Assembly (NCBI GenBank): GCA_016715115.1
Contig: JADKBM010000011.1
Span: forward strand, 186,001 to 250,000
Direction of reading: 5' to 3'
Origin: Acidobacteriota bacterium
Lineage (GTDB): Bacteria > Acidobacteriota > Blastocatellia > Pyrinomonadales > Pyrinomonadaceae
DNA length: 64,000 nt
Shown here: positions 35,794-45,243 of the stretch, one piece after another
Position numbering within the stretch: the first letter of the stretch is position 1
How the letters are laid out: each line of letters opens with the position of its first letter
Translations under genes and position numbers: made by a program
Notes under the pieces: generated by a model
Told to the model about the DNA's origin: nothing
The model's input: the letters and a program-made list of their open reading frames with translations, nothing else
Database searches by the model: none

Positions 35794-36192
35794 ATGAATC
35801 ACTGGCTTGTCAAACAGGAGCCCGAGGCTTATTCGTTCGACGATCTCGTCAAAGACGGCAAGACCGACTGGACGGGCGTCCGCAACTATCAGGCGCGCAA
35901 CAACTTGCGGGCGATGAAATGCGGCGACAAGGTCCTGTTTTACCATTCCATTTCAGAGAAAGCGGTCGTCGGGATCACGACCGTAACACGCGAGGAATAT
36001 CCGGACCCGACCGATGCCAACTGGATCTGCGTCGAATTGACACCGCTTGAGAAGTTCGCGAAACCGGTAGGGCTCGCGGCGATCAAGACCGAAAAGAAAC
36101 TCGAGAACATCGCCTTGATCAAACAGTCGAGGCTCTCGGTGATGCCGTTGACGAGAGTTGAATTTGAGACGATCGTGAGAATGGCGAAGTGA
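35794..36192 (+). CDS. EVE-domain protein
   Basis: The product is 132 residues, a single EVE domain. It opens MNHWLVKQEPEAYSFDDL, has the conserved WTGVRNYQARNNLRAMKCGD and VLFYHS, and ends with a helical part with SRLSVMPLT. Family knowledge: EVE domains are PUA-like readers of modified bases in DNA or RNA. Here it is alone. The upstream sequence is repeat DNA with no clear Shine-Dalgarno. Confidence 0.93.
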   Translation: MNHWLVKQEPEAYSFDDLVKDGKTDWTGVRNYQARNNLRAMKCGDKVLFYHSISEKAVVGITTVTREEYPDPTDANWICVELTPLEKFAKPVGLAAIKTEKKLENIALIKQSRLSVMPLTRVEFETIVRMAK

Positions 36193-36265
36193 CAATCAAT
36201 TTTCAATTTTCAATCTTCAATTAATTGTTTCTGTCCCGCGCTTTTGCACAGAAAGAATCTGCTGA

Positions 36266-37627
36266 GTGAACTTTATGCTGAAAGACGCAGTTGCCTACTA
36301 TCATCAACTCCTGGAAGATCCGGAACTTGCCGCGGCTTCGCGCCGCGAACTTGACGAAGGCCTCGAAAACGCGCGGCTCATATTCGGCGGCCGGCGTCTG
36401 GCGCCGTATTTGCGACCGCATTTCGTCACGAAGGACGACTGGGGACGCGTGAAATCGATCTGCGAAACCGTTTGGTCGGCGCTTCAGAAGGTCAAGGATG
36501 CCGCGGTACTCGATGAATCGCTGCTTGATGAACTGGGCGTCACGGCGATCGAAAAGGAGCTCGTCGCCATCGATCCGAAGTACAAACTTGTTTCACCGAC
36601 GGCGCGGCTCGATTCATTTTTGACGGGAAACGCCTATTCCTTTGTCGAACTGAACGGCGAAAGCCCGGCCGGGATCGCATACTCGGATTCGGCGTCCGAG
36701 ATCTTCCTGAACCTTTCCGTGATGAAGAAATTCACCGAGCGCTTTGAAGTTGAACGGCTCGAGGGGAGCTCGAAATTGCTCGATGTTCTGCTCCGCGCGC
36801 ACGAGGAGTTTCTCGGACACAAATCGGAGCAATCGCCGGTGATCGCGATCGTCGATCTCAAAGGGCTTCCGACGCAGAAGGAGTTCGAACTGTTTCGCGA
36901 TTACTTCGAACAGCACGGGTGCAGCGCTCTGATCTGCTCGCCCGACGAACTGGAGTTTGACGGAAAATACCTTTATGTCGACGGCGTCAAGATCGATATC
37001 GTTTACAAGCGTTTGCTGGTCAACGAGTATTTGCCGATCATGGGCGAATTTCCGGCGCTGCTCGACGCGTATCGTGCCGGCGCGGTCTGTATGGTCAACA
37101 ATTTTCAGTGCAAGATCATCCATAAGAAGGCGGTCTTTGCCGTCCTGACCAACGAGCGTTACGCGCATCTCTTTTCGGCTGAAGAACTTGCGGCGATTCA
37201 CGCGCACGTGCCGTGGACACGGCGATTTCGGGACGAGACGACGATCTATGCCGGCGGCGAGATCGATCTGATCGAATTCGTGCGCGCGAACAAGTCGAAA
37301 CTCGTGCTCAAGCCGAACGACGACTACGGCGGACACGGCATTTACATCGGTTGGGTTTCGGACGAGAAGGAATGGGACGAGGCGATCGATAGCGCGTTGG
37401 CCAATGGTGATTACCTTGTACAGGAACGCGTCGAGACGTCAAAGGAGTTGTTCCCGATGCTCTTCGGCGAGGAGTTTGCGATGATCGAACAGTTGGTCGA
37501 TCTCGATCCGTTGCTCTTCTTCGGCAAGGTCGGATCGGCGTTTACGAGACTCTCGACGTCCGAACTCGCAAACGTCTCAAGCGGCGGCGGGATGGTACCG
37601 ACGTTTATTATCGAGGAGCGAAGATGA
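36266..37627 (+). CDS. Circularly permuted ATP-grasp-like protein
   Basis: The product is 453 residues from GTG 36266, with ATG 36275 as an alternative. The C-terminal half carries ATP-grasp features: KLVLKPNDDYGGHGIYIG (glycine-rich ATP loop) and YLVQERV. The N-terminal half has the YSFVELNGESPAGIAY type seen in glutathionylspermidine-synthase-like and permuted ATP-grasp ligases. The substrate is unknown; an amide or peptide bond-forming ligase is the family expectation. Its stop overlaps the start of the secreted protease gene as ATGA. Confidence 0.78.
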   Translation: MNFMLKDAVAYYHQLLEDPELAAASRRELDEGLENARLIFGGRRLAPYLRPHFVTKDDWGRVKSICETVWSALQKVKDAAVLDESLLDELGVTAIEKELVAIDPKYKLVSPTARLDSFLTGNAYSFVELNGESPAGIAYSDSASEIFLNLSVMKKFTERFEVERLEGSSKLLDVLLRAHEEFLGHKSEQSPVIAIVDLKGLPTQKEFELFRDYFEQHGCSALICSPDELEFDGKYLYVDGVKIDIVYKRLLVNEYLPIMGEFPALLDAYRAGAVCMVNNFQCKIIHKKAVFAVLTNERYAHLFSAEELAAIHAHVPWTRRFRDETTIYAGGEIDLIEFVRANKSKLVLKPNDDYGGHGIYIGWVSDEKEWDEAIDSALANGDYLVQERVETSKELFPMLFGEEFAMIEQLVDLDPLLFFGKVGSAFTRLSTSELANVSSGGGMVPTFIIEERR

Positions 37628-39069
37628 GGTTTTTTGTCGTTTCACTCGGATTTCTGGTTTTGTCGACAACGGCGCTTGCGGGCGACGATCTGTTTTTTCT
37701 CAAAGCAACACCGGCGGCAAGTTCGGATCCTTCGTCGATCGCGTCGATAAGAGAAAGCGAGATAGGTTTTCGGCATCTCTCTTTTGAAGGTGCCGAGACG
37801 ATCGAGTTCACGCTTTTCGACGGAAGCCGATACGTCGCCCGGCGGCGCGGAACCGATCTCCGCGGCGTCGGCGACTTCACCTGGCGCGGAACGCTCGACG
37901 ACGGATCGGGCGGCGATGCGGTTCTGACGGTTCGAAACGGTTTTGTCTCGGGACTTATCTTTACGCGCGACCGGGTTTACGAGATCATACCGCGCGGCAC
38001 GAAGCATTTGCTCGTTGATTTGCGGCAGGATCGGTTTCCCGAATGCGGCGGTGCGCTCGACGGAGGGATTGCACGACCTGACGGACTGACTCCGAATCTC
38101 GCGACGGTTGATTCCGGTGACCGGATCGACGTTTTGGTTGTTTACACGACCGCCACGAAGAATTTTCTCGGAGGCGACGCACAGGCGCGAACGCTCGCGC
38201 AGCAGGCCGTCGATGCCGCGAACACTTCCTATCTCAACAGCAAGATCAACCTCAGGCTCCGGATGGTCCATTCTGAAGAGTATCTCTACACCGAGACGAC
38301 AAGCGGGAGCACGGATCTCAGCAATTTGCGAAACAACGCGGGGATCCAGGCGCTGCGCGACACGCACAAGGCGGATCTCGTGGCGATGATCGGCGAAATT
38401 CAGGGCGCCTGCGGCGTCGGCTATCTGATGGGAAGCAATCAGGCGTCCGGAAATCCGAACAATGGATTTACCGTGACGGCGCGGAGTTGCGCGGTCGGCA
38501 ACCTGAGTTTTGCGCACGAACTGGGGCATAATATGGGAAGCGCGCACAACCCCGAGAACGGATCGGGAGCGACCTACCCATTCGGATTCGGCCATTGGGT
38601 GAACGGTTCGTATCGGACGGTGATGTCGTATGTCGATCCGTGCACCAGCGGCTGTACGCGACGTCCTTATTTTTCCAATCCGGCGGTATTTTTCAACGGC
38701 TTCGCGACCGGAATCGAAAATGCGCGCGACAATGCGCGTTCGATCAACCTGACCGCCGACGCGATCGCCAACTATCGCTACAGCGGCAAAAACATTCGTC
38801 TTTTGAACTTCACCGGCGGTGAGACGCTCCCGCGGGGCATTTCGCGGCTCCTGACGTGGGATTCCGACGGTATTTCCGGAGACGTCAGGATCGAGCTTTC
38901 TCGCGATGAAAGTTCGTCCTGGCAGGTTTTGGTCCCCGTCACGCCCAACGACGGCAGCGAGACTGTCGCCGTCCGCGGGCAGGTCACGAGGCGCGCCCGG
39001 CTACGCGTCGTCAGCGTCGGCGATGCTGCGATAAGCGATTCGAGTTCGAGTAACGTTTCGATCCGCTAA
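37624..39069 (+). CDS. Secreted reprolysin-like zinc metalloprotease
   Basis: The product is 481 residues with a signal peptide ending TALAG (about residue 20). A propeptide-like region is followed by a metzincin domain with HELGHNMGSAH (His298, Glu299, His302, His308) and the Met-turn VMSYVDPC. After it comes a beta-sandwich-like C-terminal domain with LLTWDSDG and paired strands. Cys in the catalytic domain suggests disulfides. The start overlaps the ATP-grasp stop by four bases. Secreted endopeptidase is a safe call; the target is unknown. Confidence 0.88.
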   Translation: MRFFVVSLGFLVLSTTALAGDDLFFLKATPAASSDPSSIASIRESEIGFRHLSFEGAETIEFTLFDGSRYVARRRGTDLRGVGDFTWRGTLDDGSGGDAVLTVRNGFVSGLIFTRDRVYEIIPRGTKHLLVDLRQDRFPECGGALDGGIARPDGLTPNLATVDSGDRIDVLVVYTTATKNFLGGDAQARTLAQQAVDAANTSYLNSKINLRLRMVHSEEYLYTETTSGSTDLSNLRNNAGIQALRDTHKADLVAMIGEIQGACGVGYLMGSNQASGNPNNGFTVTARSCAVGNLSFAHELGHNMGSAHNPENGSGATYPFGFGHWVNGSYRTVMSYVDPCTSGCTRRPYFSNPAVFFNGFATGIENARDNARSINLTADAIANYRYSGKNIRLLNFTGGETLPRGISRLLTWDSDGISGDVRIELSRDESSSWQVLVPVTPNDGSETVAVRGQVTRRARLRVVSVGDAAISDSSSSNVSIR

Positions 39070-39080
39070 CCATTCTGACA

Positions 39081-40697
39081 ATGAAAATTCAAACCGGAAA
39101 ACACAGACTCCAGCATTTGTCCGAAGAATTCGCAGCTCTCGAGCGCAAGCTAAAACTCGGCGGCGGACCGGAGAAGATCGCCAAAATCCACGCGCAGGGA
39201 AAGCTCACGGCCCGCGAGCGCATCGATCTGCTTTTCGATCAGGGCGCGTATCAGCAGGAGATCGGGTTACTTGTCGCGTACGATCAGTACAAAGGCCAGG
39301 CGCCGGCGGCGGCGGTCGTGACCTCGATCGGAAAGATCAAGGGCAGGGAAGCGGTCGTCGTCGCCAACGACGCGACGATCAAGGCCGGAGCGTGGTACCC
39401 CGAAACGATCAAAAAGATCCTTCGCGCGCAAGAGATCGCGATGCGAAACCGCGTTCCGATCATCTATCTCGTCGACTCGGCGGGAGTCAATCTTCCGTAC
39501 CAAGGCGGCGTTTTCCCGGGACAATACGGCGCGGCGCGTATATTTTTCTATAATTCGCTGATGCGCCGATACCTGAAAGTTCCCCAGATCTCGGCCGTGA
39601 TGGGGATGTGCGTCGCCGGCGGCGCATATTTGCCGGCGCTCTCGGATGTCATTTTGATGGTCGAAGGCACTTCGTTTATGGGGCTCGGCGGCGCCAATCT
39701 CGTCAAGGGCGCGACCGGCCAGACGATCGACAACGAAACCCTCGGCGGCGCGATGACCCACAATTCGATCTCGGGTGTCGCGCATTTTCGGACCAAGACC
39801 GAAGCCGAGTGCATCGAAAAGATCCGCCAACTCGTTTCCGAACTTCCGGCGAAGGAACGGTCGCGCGTTTCGATAGCCGAACCACGCCCGGCCAAAAACG
39901 CCCCTGAAAGGCTCTTCGAGATTCTTCCCGAAGATCATCGGGCGCCATACGATATGCGCGAATGTCTAGGCACGATCCTTGATGGCGGGGAACTCGACGA
40001 GTTTCAGGCCGACTATGCGAAGGAGATGATCTGCGGCACCGGGCGGATCAACGGGATTCTCGTCGGCGTCATCGCGAATTCGCGCGGAATGGTCCGCGGC
40101 GCGGCCGGAAAACCGCCCAAGTTCGGCGGCATCGTCTATACGGAATCGGCCGAAAAGACCGCGTATTTCATCGAGAACTGCAATCGGCATTCGACGCCTT
40201 TGCTCTTCGTTCAGGATGTTTCCGGTTTTATGGTCGGCGCCGAAGCCGAACATTCGGGCATTATCCGCGCCGGCGCACATTTTGTCGAGGCGATGGCCTG
40301 CGCCTCAGTTCCGAAGCTCGTACTGACGATCAACCACGCGTCCGGCGCCGGATATTACGCGATGGCCGGCCAAGGTTTCGATCCGGACTTCATCTTTTCG
40401 CTCCCGTCCGGCCGGATGGGCGTGATGGAAGGCGATTCGGCGGTTCAGGCGATCTTCGGGACTCAGCTTGAGAAGCTCAAGAAGTCGGGAGCGGAACCGG
40501 ACGATGCGATGCGAGTTGAAATGGAAAAGGTCCGCGAAACTTACGAGACCGAACTCGACGCCAAACACGCGGCATCGCGCGGACTGCTCGACGCGATCGT
40601 GACTCCGGAGTTCCTTCGCCCGGCGCTGACACTTGCGCTCGAGACGTGCCTGAATACGAGCAAGCCTCATATCGGCCCGTTTTACCTCGAGATCTGA
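39081..40697 (+). CDS. Acyl-CoA carboxylase carboxyltransferase (beta) subunit, MCC/PCC type
   Basis: The product is 538 residues. The crotonase-fold duplicated carboxyltransferase is evident: LTARERIDLLFD, VVANDATIKAGAWYPETI, YLVDSAGVNLPYQ, GMCVAGGAYLPALSD in the N-half, and QDVSGFMVGAEAE, NHASGAGYYAMAG and PSGRMGVMEGD in the C-half. Closest in pattern to methylcrotonoyl-CoA carboxylase beta. The biotin-carrying alpha subunit is not beside it, so the substrate is not fixed. The gene ends exactly where an antiparallel truncated gene begins. Confidence 0.92.
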   Translation: MKIQTGKHRLQHLSEEFAALERKLKLGGGPEKIAKIHAQGKLTARERIDLLFDQGAYQQEIGLLVAYDQYKGQAPAAAVVTSIGKIKGREAVVVANDATIKAGAWYPETIKKILRAQEIAMRNRVPIIYLVDSAGVNLPYQGGVFPGQYGAARIFFYNSLMRRYLKVPQISAVMGMCVAGGAYLPALSDVILMVEGTSFMGLGGANLVKGATGQTIDNETLGGAMTHNSISGVAHFRTKTEAECIEKIRQLVSELPAKERSRVSIAEPRPAKNAPERLFEILPEDHRAPYDMRECLGTILDGGELDEFQADYAKEMICGTGRINGILVGVIANSRGMVRGAAGKPPKFGGIVYTESAEKTAYFIENCNRHSTPLLFVQDVSGFMVGAEAEHSGIIRAGAHFVEAMACASVPKLVLTINHASGAGYYAMAGQGFDPDFIFSLPSGRMGVMEGDSAVQAIFGTQLEKLKKSGAEPDDAMRVEMEKVRETYETELDAKHAASRGLLDAIVTPEFLRPALTLALETCLNTSKPHIGPFYLEI

Positions 40698-40895
40698 TGA
40701 TTGCGTGAAGATGTCGTAGAGTCCCCGGAGCGTCGGTTCCTTGGCAAGGATGTCGTTGAACATTCCCTTGACGACGACCGGTTCGCCCTTCGCCAGCCCT
40801 TCGCGGATCCCGCGTCCTTTTTCCATCGCGGCGACGGTCAACGGGAACGCGACCGACAACGGACTCCCTTGGGCGCCGGCGTTTTCTTTCGACAT
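40698..40895 (-). pseudogene. Truncated gene cut at the carboxylase 3' end
   Basis: A minus-strand ATG at 40895 with AGGAAG upstream opens MSKENAGAQGSPLSVAFPLT and continues MEKGRGIREGLAKGEP, ending in YDIFTQ. At this point the frame runs on into the antisense of the carboxylase gene, which is clearly not its own sequence. About 65 residues of apparently real protein remain. I take it as the 5' remnant of a gene whose 3' end was replaced. The remaining family is not recognised. Confidence 0.5.
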
Positions 40896-40963
40896 AACTT
40901 CTTCCTCTTCTGTGTTGGATTCAGGGACCGCGCGGGATGCGCGTTTTTCGGCAAGCCCACACA

Positions 40964-41282
40964 TTTGGGATTGCGGATTGTGGATTTTGGATTTGCTCAA
41001 CCCGTAGGAGTTACGCGTTCACGCGTGACGTCCCGATAAGTGATCGAACACATGTCGCTTCCTGCGAACGTTTTGATCACGGCCAATCCAAAATCCAAAA
41101 TCCAAAATCCAAAATCCAAAATCGCAATGTCCTTCTCGAAGGCCTTCAGTACCGAGTCCGAAAGGAACTTGAATTTGATCTCGGATTCTTCGCTTTTGTG
41201 CTCTTTATGCAAAATGCTCATCGGGATTCGACTCCGATGAGCATTCTAAAATTGCTTCCGCACTAATTGTTTTGAGGACGGC
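40964..41282. repeat. 319-bp direct repeat, copy A
   Basis: Nearly identical over its whole length to 44917-45235. It contains heptamer arrays at each side of a shared TCAACCCGTAGGAGTTACGC stretch and ends with a perfect 12-bp inverted repeat AATGCTCATCGG ... CCGATGAGCATT (41213-41245). An open frame of 74 codons crosses it on the minus strand in both copies but reads through the heptamers. I regard the unit as a mobile or recombinogenic non-coding block. Confidence 0.85.
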
Positions 41283-41287
41283 GGGAT

Positions 41288-41845
41288 CTACCAGAAATTC
41301 CGAAAAACATCATCGTCTTCCTCATAAACTGATCCATCACTGAAAACAACTTTCCTAATCATTGCAAATACGACAATGAACTTAGTGTCGGATTCCTTGT
41401 CGACTGCGAGCAACTCACGCACGCCTTGAGGCATAGTCGTCGCCGGCTTGTATCTCGCCTCACTATAAATAGCGTTTGGCGGTATTATGTCGATTTTTTC
41501 GCCAACCCCGATGTCGTATTCAGCCGGGCCTCGGCCAACTTCTTTCCATCGGTCAACATTGGTTCGGATCTTGAAGACAACCACGAACCGTCGCACTGTT
41601 TTAGCTGAATTATTTCGTAACTTCCAATCAAGAAACGGCCAGCGTCCCGAAGGTTCAAGAAGCACATCGACAGCCTCAAACTGCAGCGGTGATCGATTCT
41701 GGATTACAGCGAGGCTCGTGCAATACGGCTTTGGCAATCTGTAAAGCGAATCGTCTTGTGACGGCGTCTGACCAACTACCGAATTTACCCACAAAGTTAA
41801 CAGAAAAAGTGGCAAAACGAATCTGCTGACGTTCTTCATATTCAT
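41288..41845 (-). CDS. Secreted protein, last gene of the module B partner group
   Basis: The product is 185 residues with a signal peptide ending NSVVGQ (about residue 26). The mature part shows paired beta strands, with FLDWKLRNNSAKTVRRFVVV and MIRKVVFSDGSVYEEDDD. The end, K-V-V-F-x-D-G-x-x-x-x-x-D, is shared with the 42276-42875 product, so the two are distant paralogues. Both lie downstream of the broken RHS gene in the same direction. A periplasmic immunity-type role is conceivable. Confidence 0.65.
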   Translation of the reverse strand: MNMKNVSRFVLPLFLLTLWVNSVVGQTPSQDDSLYRLPKPYCTSLAVIQNRSPLQFEAVDVLLEPSGRWPFLDWKLRNNSAKTVRRFVVVFKIRTNVDRWKEVGRGPAEYDIGVGEKIDIIPPNAIYSEARYKPATTMPQGVRELLAVDKESDTKFIVVFAMIRKVVFSDGSVYEEDDDVFRNFW

Positions 41846-41866
41846 TGTATTCTCCCGTGATGTTTT

Positions 41867-42279
41867 TCAATTCTTCCTAAAAGTCTTAGCCGGATCAATG
41901 TTTTTCAGCGTTATTCGAACATCCTGAACCGCCTTCTTTGGCGTCAACACTTTGTTCGTTCGAGAATCGTATTGATCCACGTAGGAAGCCTGTGCTCTAA
42001 GCGTCAGCGTTCCGATCGTTCCTTGACCGATTCCGTCCCGGCCCATAGAAAGTTGCACATAGACTGTCATACGGCGCCCGTCACTTGAAATAGTGCGTTC
42101 GGTAACCTCTTTCTCCGTAACGATGTTCGGGATTCCGCGGGATACCGTCGCTTTGTCATCATTCTCAAACGAGCTCGATCTAAATTGCCCTGTTCGAGAA
42201 TCTGCGCATCTGCAACAAGAAATACCTGAGCGCCCGATTCGAAATTAGGCAACCCTTCCTCAATTGCCATTACATTCAT
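41867..42279 (-). pseudogene. Small gene split by a frameshift
   Basis: The first part reads MNVMAIEEGLPNFESGAQVF and LVADA from 42279. Then the good coding pattern moves to another frame near 42190-42215 and goes on with DSRTGQF, NIVTEKEVTERTISSDG and VQLSMGRDGIGQGTIGTLTL to the stop at 41867. Joined, the two make about 135 residues of plausible beta-rich protein. It overlaps the stop of 42276-42875 as ATGA. The shift may be real decay or an assembly error. Confidence 0.55.
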
Positions 42280-42875
42280 TTCTTTTGGTCCATCAATTCC
42301 GTCATCTTTGCCGCAACCTTCGATTTGATGTCGATGATACTCGCAGGCGAATGCCTTCTTGTTGGTGTGTCACGCCAGATGCGTAGCTTTTCATAATTGG
42401 TCTCATCGCTCCAAATCTCACCGTCAGCGAAAACCACCTTTGTTACCATAAATACTTTGAAATTTGGAAAACGGCACAAGTTGGTCTTGGAGTCGCCGTC
42501 AGGCATGTCGCTGAAGGGTCGGATTTTGACTGCCGTCAAATCGTCGCTCGGGATCGCTTCACCCGGATAGATCTCTGCGCCTGGTCTGACCGTGATCGGA
42601 GAAGTTGTTTCGTTGTCCCCGAACCATTCAAAGTCCATAACAACTACTTGGACTAAACCGTGCTCAGAAACGTTGTTTAACGTGTAAATGGATGATATTC
42701 CGCCATCCTGAGGAACCAGCGACTTTCCATTCGTTAGTTGGGCCGGACTTGAAGGGTTCGAGATCAATAACAGCGAATAACATTCTTCCGGTGCTTCAAA
42801 TGCAACATCTGACTGACCAGAACTCACGAATGCAAACGATGCGATTACCAGACACATTCCAAAAAGTACTCTCAT
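42276..42875 (-). CDS. Secreted protein directly downstream of the broken RHS gene
   Basis: The product is 199 residues with a signal peptide ending FVSSGQ (about residue 21). The mature part is beta-rich, with VKIRPFSDMPDG and VTKVVFADGEIW, paralogous to the 41288-41845 product. It starts 18 bases after the RHS stop and overlaps the next gene by four bases, so it was part of the RHS transcript. Position suggests a partner or immunity protein of the RHS tip. Confidence 0.68.
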   Translation of the reverse strand: MRVLFGMCLVIASFAFVSSGQSDVAFEAPEECYSLLLISNPSSPAQLTNGKSLVPQDGGISSIYTLNNVSEHGLVQVVVMDFEWFGDNETTSPITVRPGAEIYPGEAIPSDDLTAVKIRPFSDMPDGDSKTNLCRFPNFKVFMVTKVVFADGEIWSDETNYEKLRIWRDTPTRRHSPASIIDIKSKVAAKMTELMDQKK

Positions 42876-42892
42876 ATTCTTCTCCGCAATTC

Positions 42893-44916
42893 TCAGAAAT
42901 TAAACTTCTTCTCAGGTTTAGGCTGCCGAACGCCAGGAATTGCATTCTGTTTGACCGTGAACAATAATGTCACAGTCTCCTTGAGGTTCCTTGGCACATT
43001 AAGTGCCCCATTTGGCCCGAAAATCCGATTGCTCTGGCCGTAGACGGTTATCACAAAGGGGTTGTTCTTCTTGAAATCCGGCGCAAGCAGTTCAACCGCG
43101 AACGTCAGAGTCGCGGACTTTCCATCCCCGCCGATATCAAACACCTGATTTCTTAAATTCCCTTTCGAATCCTTACCTAAAAGGACTGTATCCACCAAGT
43201 CCCATCTTCGGCCAGACGGAGCGCCCGGGCCTTCCGGGGTGGTTACGCCTAGCGACTCGACTCTCGACAGATTCCGGACTTCGACGCCAGAAACATTGGA
43301 CTCCGCGAGCATCTCTCCATCGCCGTCGACTACAAAAAGTTGCGCGGATGAGAATGGTCTTGTTGCCTCTAAACGAAGGAATCTCTATAGTTCTCTTCTC
43401 TTCCGTTTCGTAGTCAGCGATATTGACAGTAGAATCCGGTGCGTCACCGGTATGGGGATTGCCATTGACAAAAACCTCTATTTTGCTCAAACGAATCTTC
43501 GGATCGCTAAGAAGCAAATTCGTAGTCGCCGTTGCGGAAGATCCCCAAGCAAGCACTGTCCCTGGGATCCGCAAAGCCCAACTGTCAACGTTTACGCACC
43601 ATCCACAGAACAATGAAAAACCGCCCCAAACGATGCTGTCAATCGCGCCTCCTCCCCCCGGTCCCGAATAACTGTTTGCGCACCAGCTTCCGCATGCCCC
43701 GGCTGATGTCAGCGGAAGCAGGCCGAGCGGGTCGGTGAATTTGTGCGGGGAATTGAGAACGTAGGAATAGCGGTTGAACGACTGCGGGTCGCGGATCGTC
43801 GCGCTGGCGGTCAGGGGATCGACCGACGTGAACCGGCCGTGGGCGGTGTTGTAGTATCTTGCCTGCGCGTATTCGAGGCCCGATTCGTTGTCTTTCTGAT
43901 AGCCGGTGTAATCCTGCCGCAGTTCGTCCGTGCTCGTGTACCCGAGGCCGCCCGCCCGCTGGGCGGTGAGCGTCTCGTCGCCGAACGCAGCGAAGTCCTG
44001 CCGCTTCGTGACCGCGCCGTTCTCGTTCGTGATCAGGCGCGGGCTTCCCAAGTGATCGGTTGTCAAATAGCTTACCTGCTGCGTCTCGGCCAGCGCCGTC
44101 GAATACTCGGCGAGAAGCCTTGATGCTCCATCATAGACGAAAACGGTCGTCTCGGTCGATGAGATCTTCTTCACGCGGCGGCCCTCGCCGTCGTAAGAAT
44201 AAGTCGCGTCGGGCGTCGTTCCGTTGTTGCCGTTGACGTAAAACTCTTTCTGTCGGTTTTCCTGATCGTAGCCGAACCTTTCGCCGGCGGCGTTCTGCGT
44301 CAGATTTCCGTCGGCATCGTATGTATACCCGCTCGACGAGATGCGGTTCGTCGCGGTCGAGAATGTCGGATTGCAGATGGCCGAAGTGCAATTTGCCGGG
44401 GCCGTGGTGTTCGCGGCGTCGATCCGTCTGTTGCCGTACCGATCGAATGTGAAAGTCTGCTTCCAGGTTTCCGTGCTCGAGATCGTCTCTTTTGCCGATT
44501 CAAGCCGGTTCAGTCCGTCGTAGAAATACTGCTGGTCGGCGGTAAAGCCCGACGTGCCCCCGACCGTCGGGACCGTGATCTTCTGCTGCGCCATCGAGCC
44601 ATTGTTCTTGTCCGTGTTGAGCGTTCCGCTTTCCCATTTGCCGTATCCGAATTCAAGTTTCAGAATGTCAATGTTCTCGGTCGAATCGGTCGTGCCGAGC
44701 CCGATCTTCTCGACCTGTTGGCGGTTGTTGTAGGAATAGGTTTCCCAGCGGCCGTTCCCGAGACGCAACTTGCTGATCGCGCCGTTCGTGTCGTAGCTGA
44801 ATCCGAAGGCATAGGCAAAGTACCCGAAGTCCGGGTTCTTTTTGCTCTGCACCATCGATAGCTCGCCGTCCTGGTTCACGGTATTTTTGATGACGCGAAG
44901 CGACGGATAGGTTTCC
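42893..44916 (-). pseudogene. RHS gene (module B), 5'-truncated and frameshifted
   Basis: The frame carries YD repeats and a complete RHS core (YLTTDHLGSPRLITN, YAQARYYNTAHGRFTS, NRYSYVLNSPHKFTDPLGL). At the 5' side it begins abruptly in ETYPSLRVIKNTVN at the edge of repeat copy B, so all of the RHS N-terminus is missing. Near 43335, at a TTTTT run, the good pattern changes frame from NKTILIRA to LFVVDGDGEMLAES and continues to 42893. The C-terminal ~190 residues are Ig-like or beta-rich, without toxin motifs. Confidence 0.8.
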
Positions 44917-45235
44917 TTTGGGATTGCGGATTTGGGATTTTGGATTTGCTCAACCCGTAGGAGTTACGCGTTCACGCGTGACGTCCCGATAAGTGATCGA
45001 ACACATGTCGCTTCCTGCGAACGTTTTGATCACGGCCAATCCAAAATCCAAAATCCAAAATCCAAAATCCAAAATCGCGATGTCCTTCTCGAACGCCTTC
45101 AGTACCGAGTCCGACAGGAACTTGAACCTGATCTCGGATTCTTCGCTTTTGTGGTCTTTATGCAAAATGCTCATCGGATTTCGACTCCGATGAGCATTCT
45201 AGAATTGCTTACGCACTAATTGTTTTGGGGACGGC
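44917..45235. repeat. 319-bp direct repeat, copy B
   Basis: The second copy of the repeat at 40964-41282, in the same orientation. Its left edge abuts the truncated RHS gene, its right edge a decayed gene. The 12-bp perfect inverted repeat near its end is kept (about 45166-45198). Confidence 0.85.
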
Positions 45236-45243
45236 AAATTCCT

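Noticed and set aside
40305..41000. Full 231-codon minus-strand frame
   Set aside because: Only its N-terminal part (40698-40895) looks like protein; the rest is antisense to the carboxylase and the upstream part is repeat DNA.
41213..41245. Intrinsic terminator at the 12-bp inverted repeat
   Set aside because: The stem is perfect but no T-run follows on either strand; I list it as part of the repeat instead.
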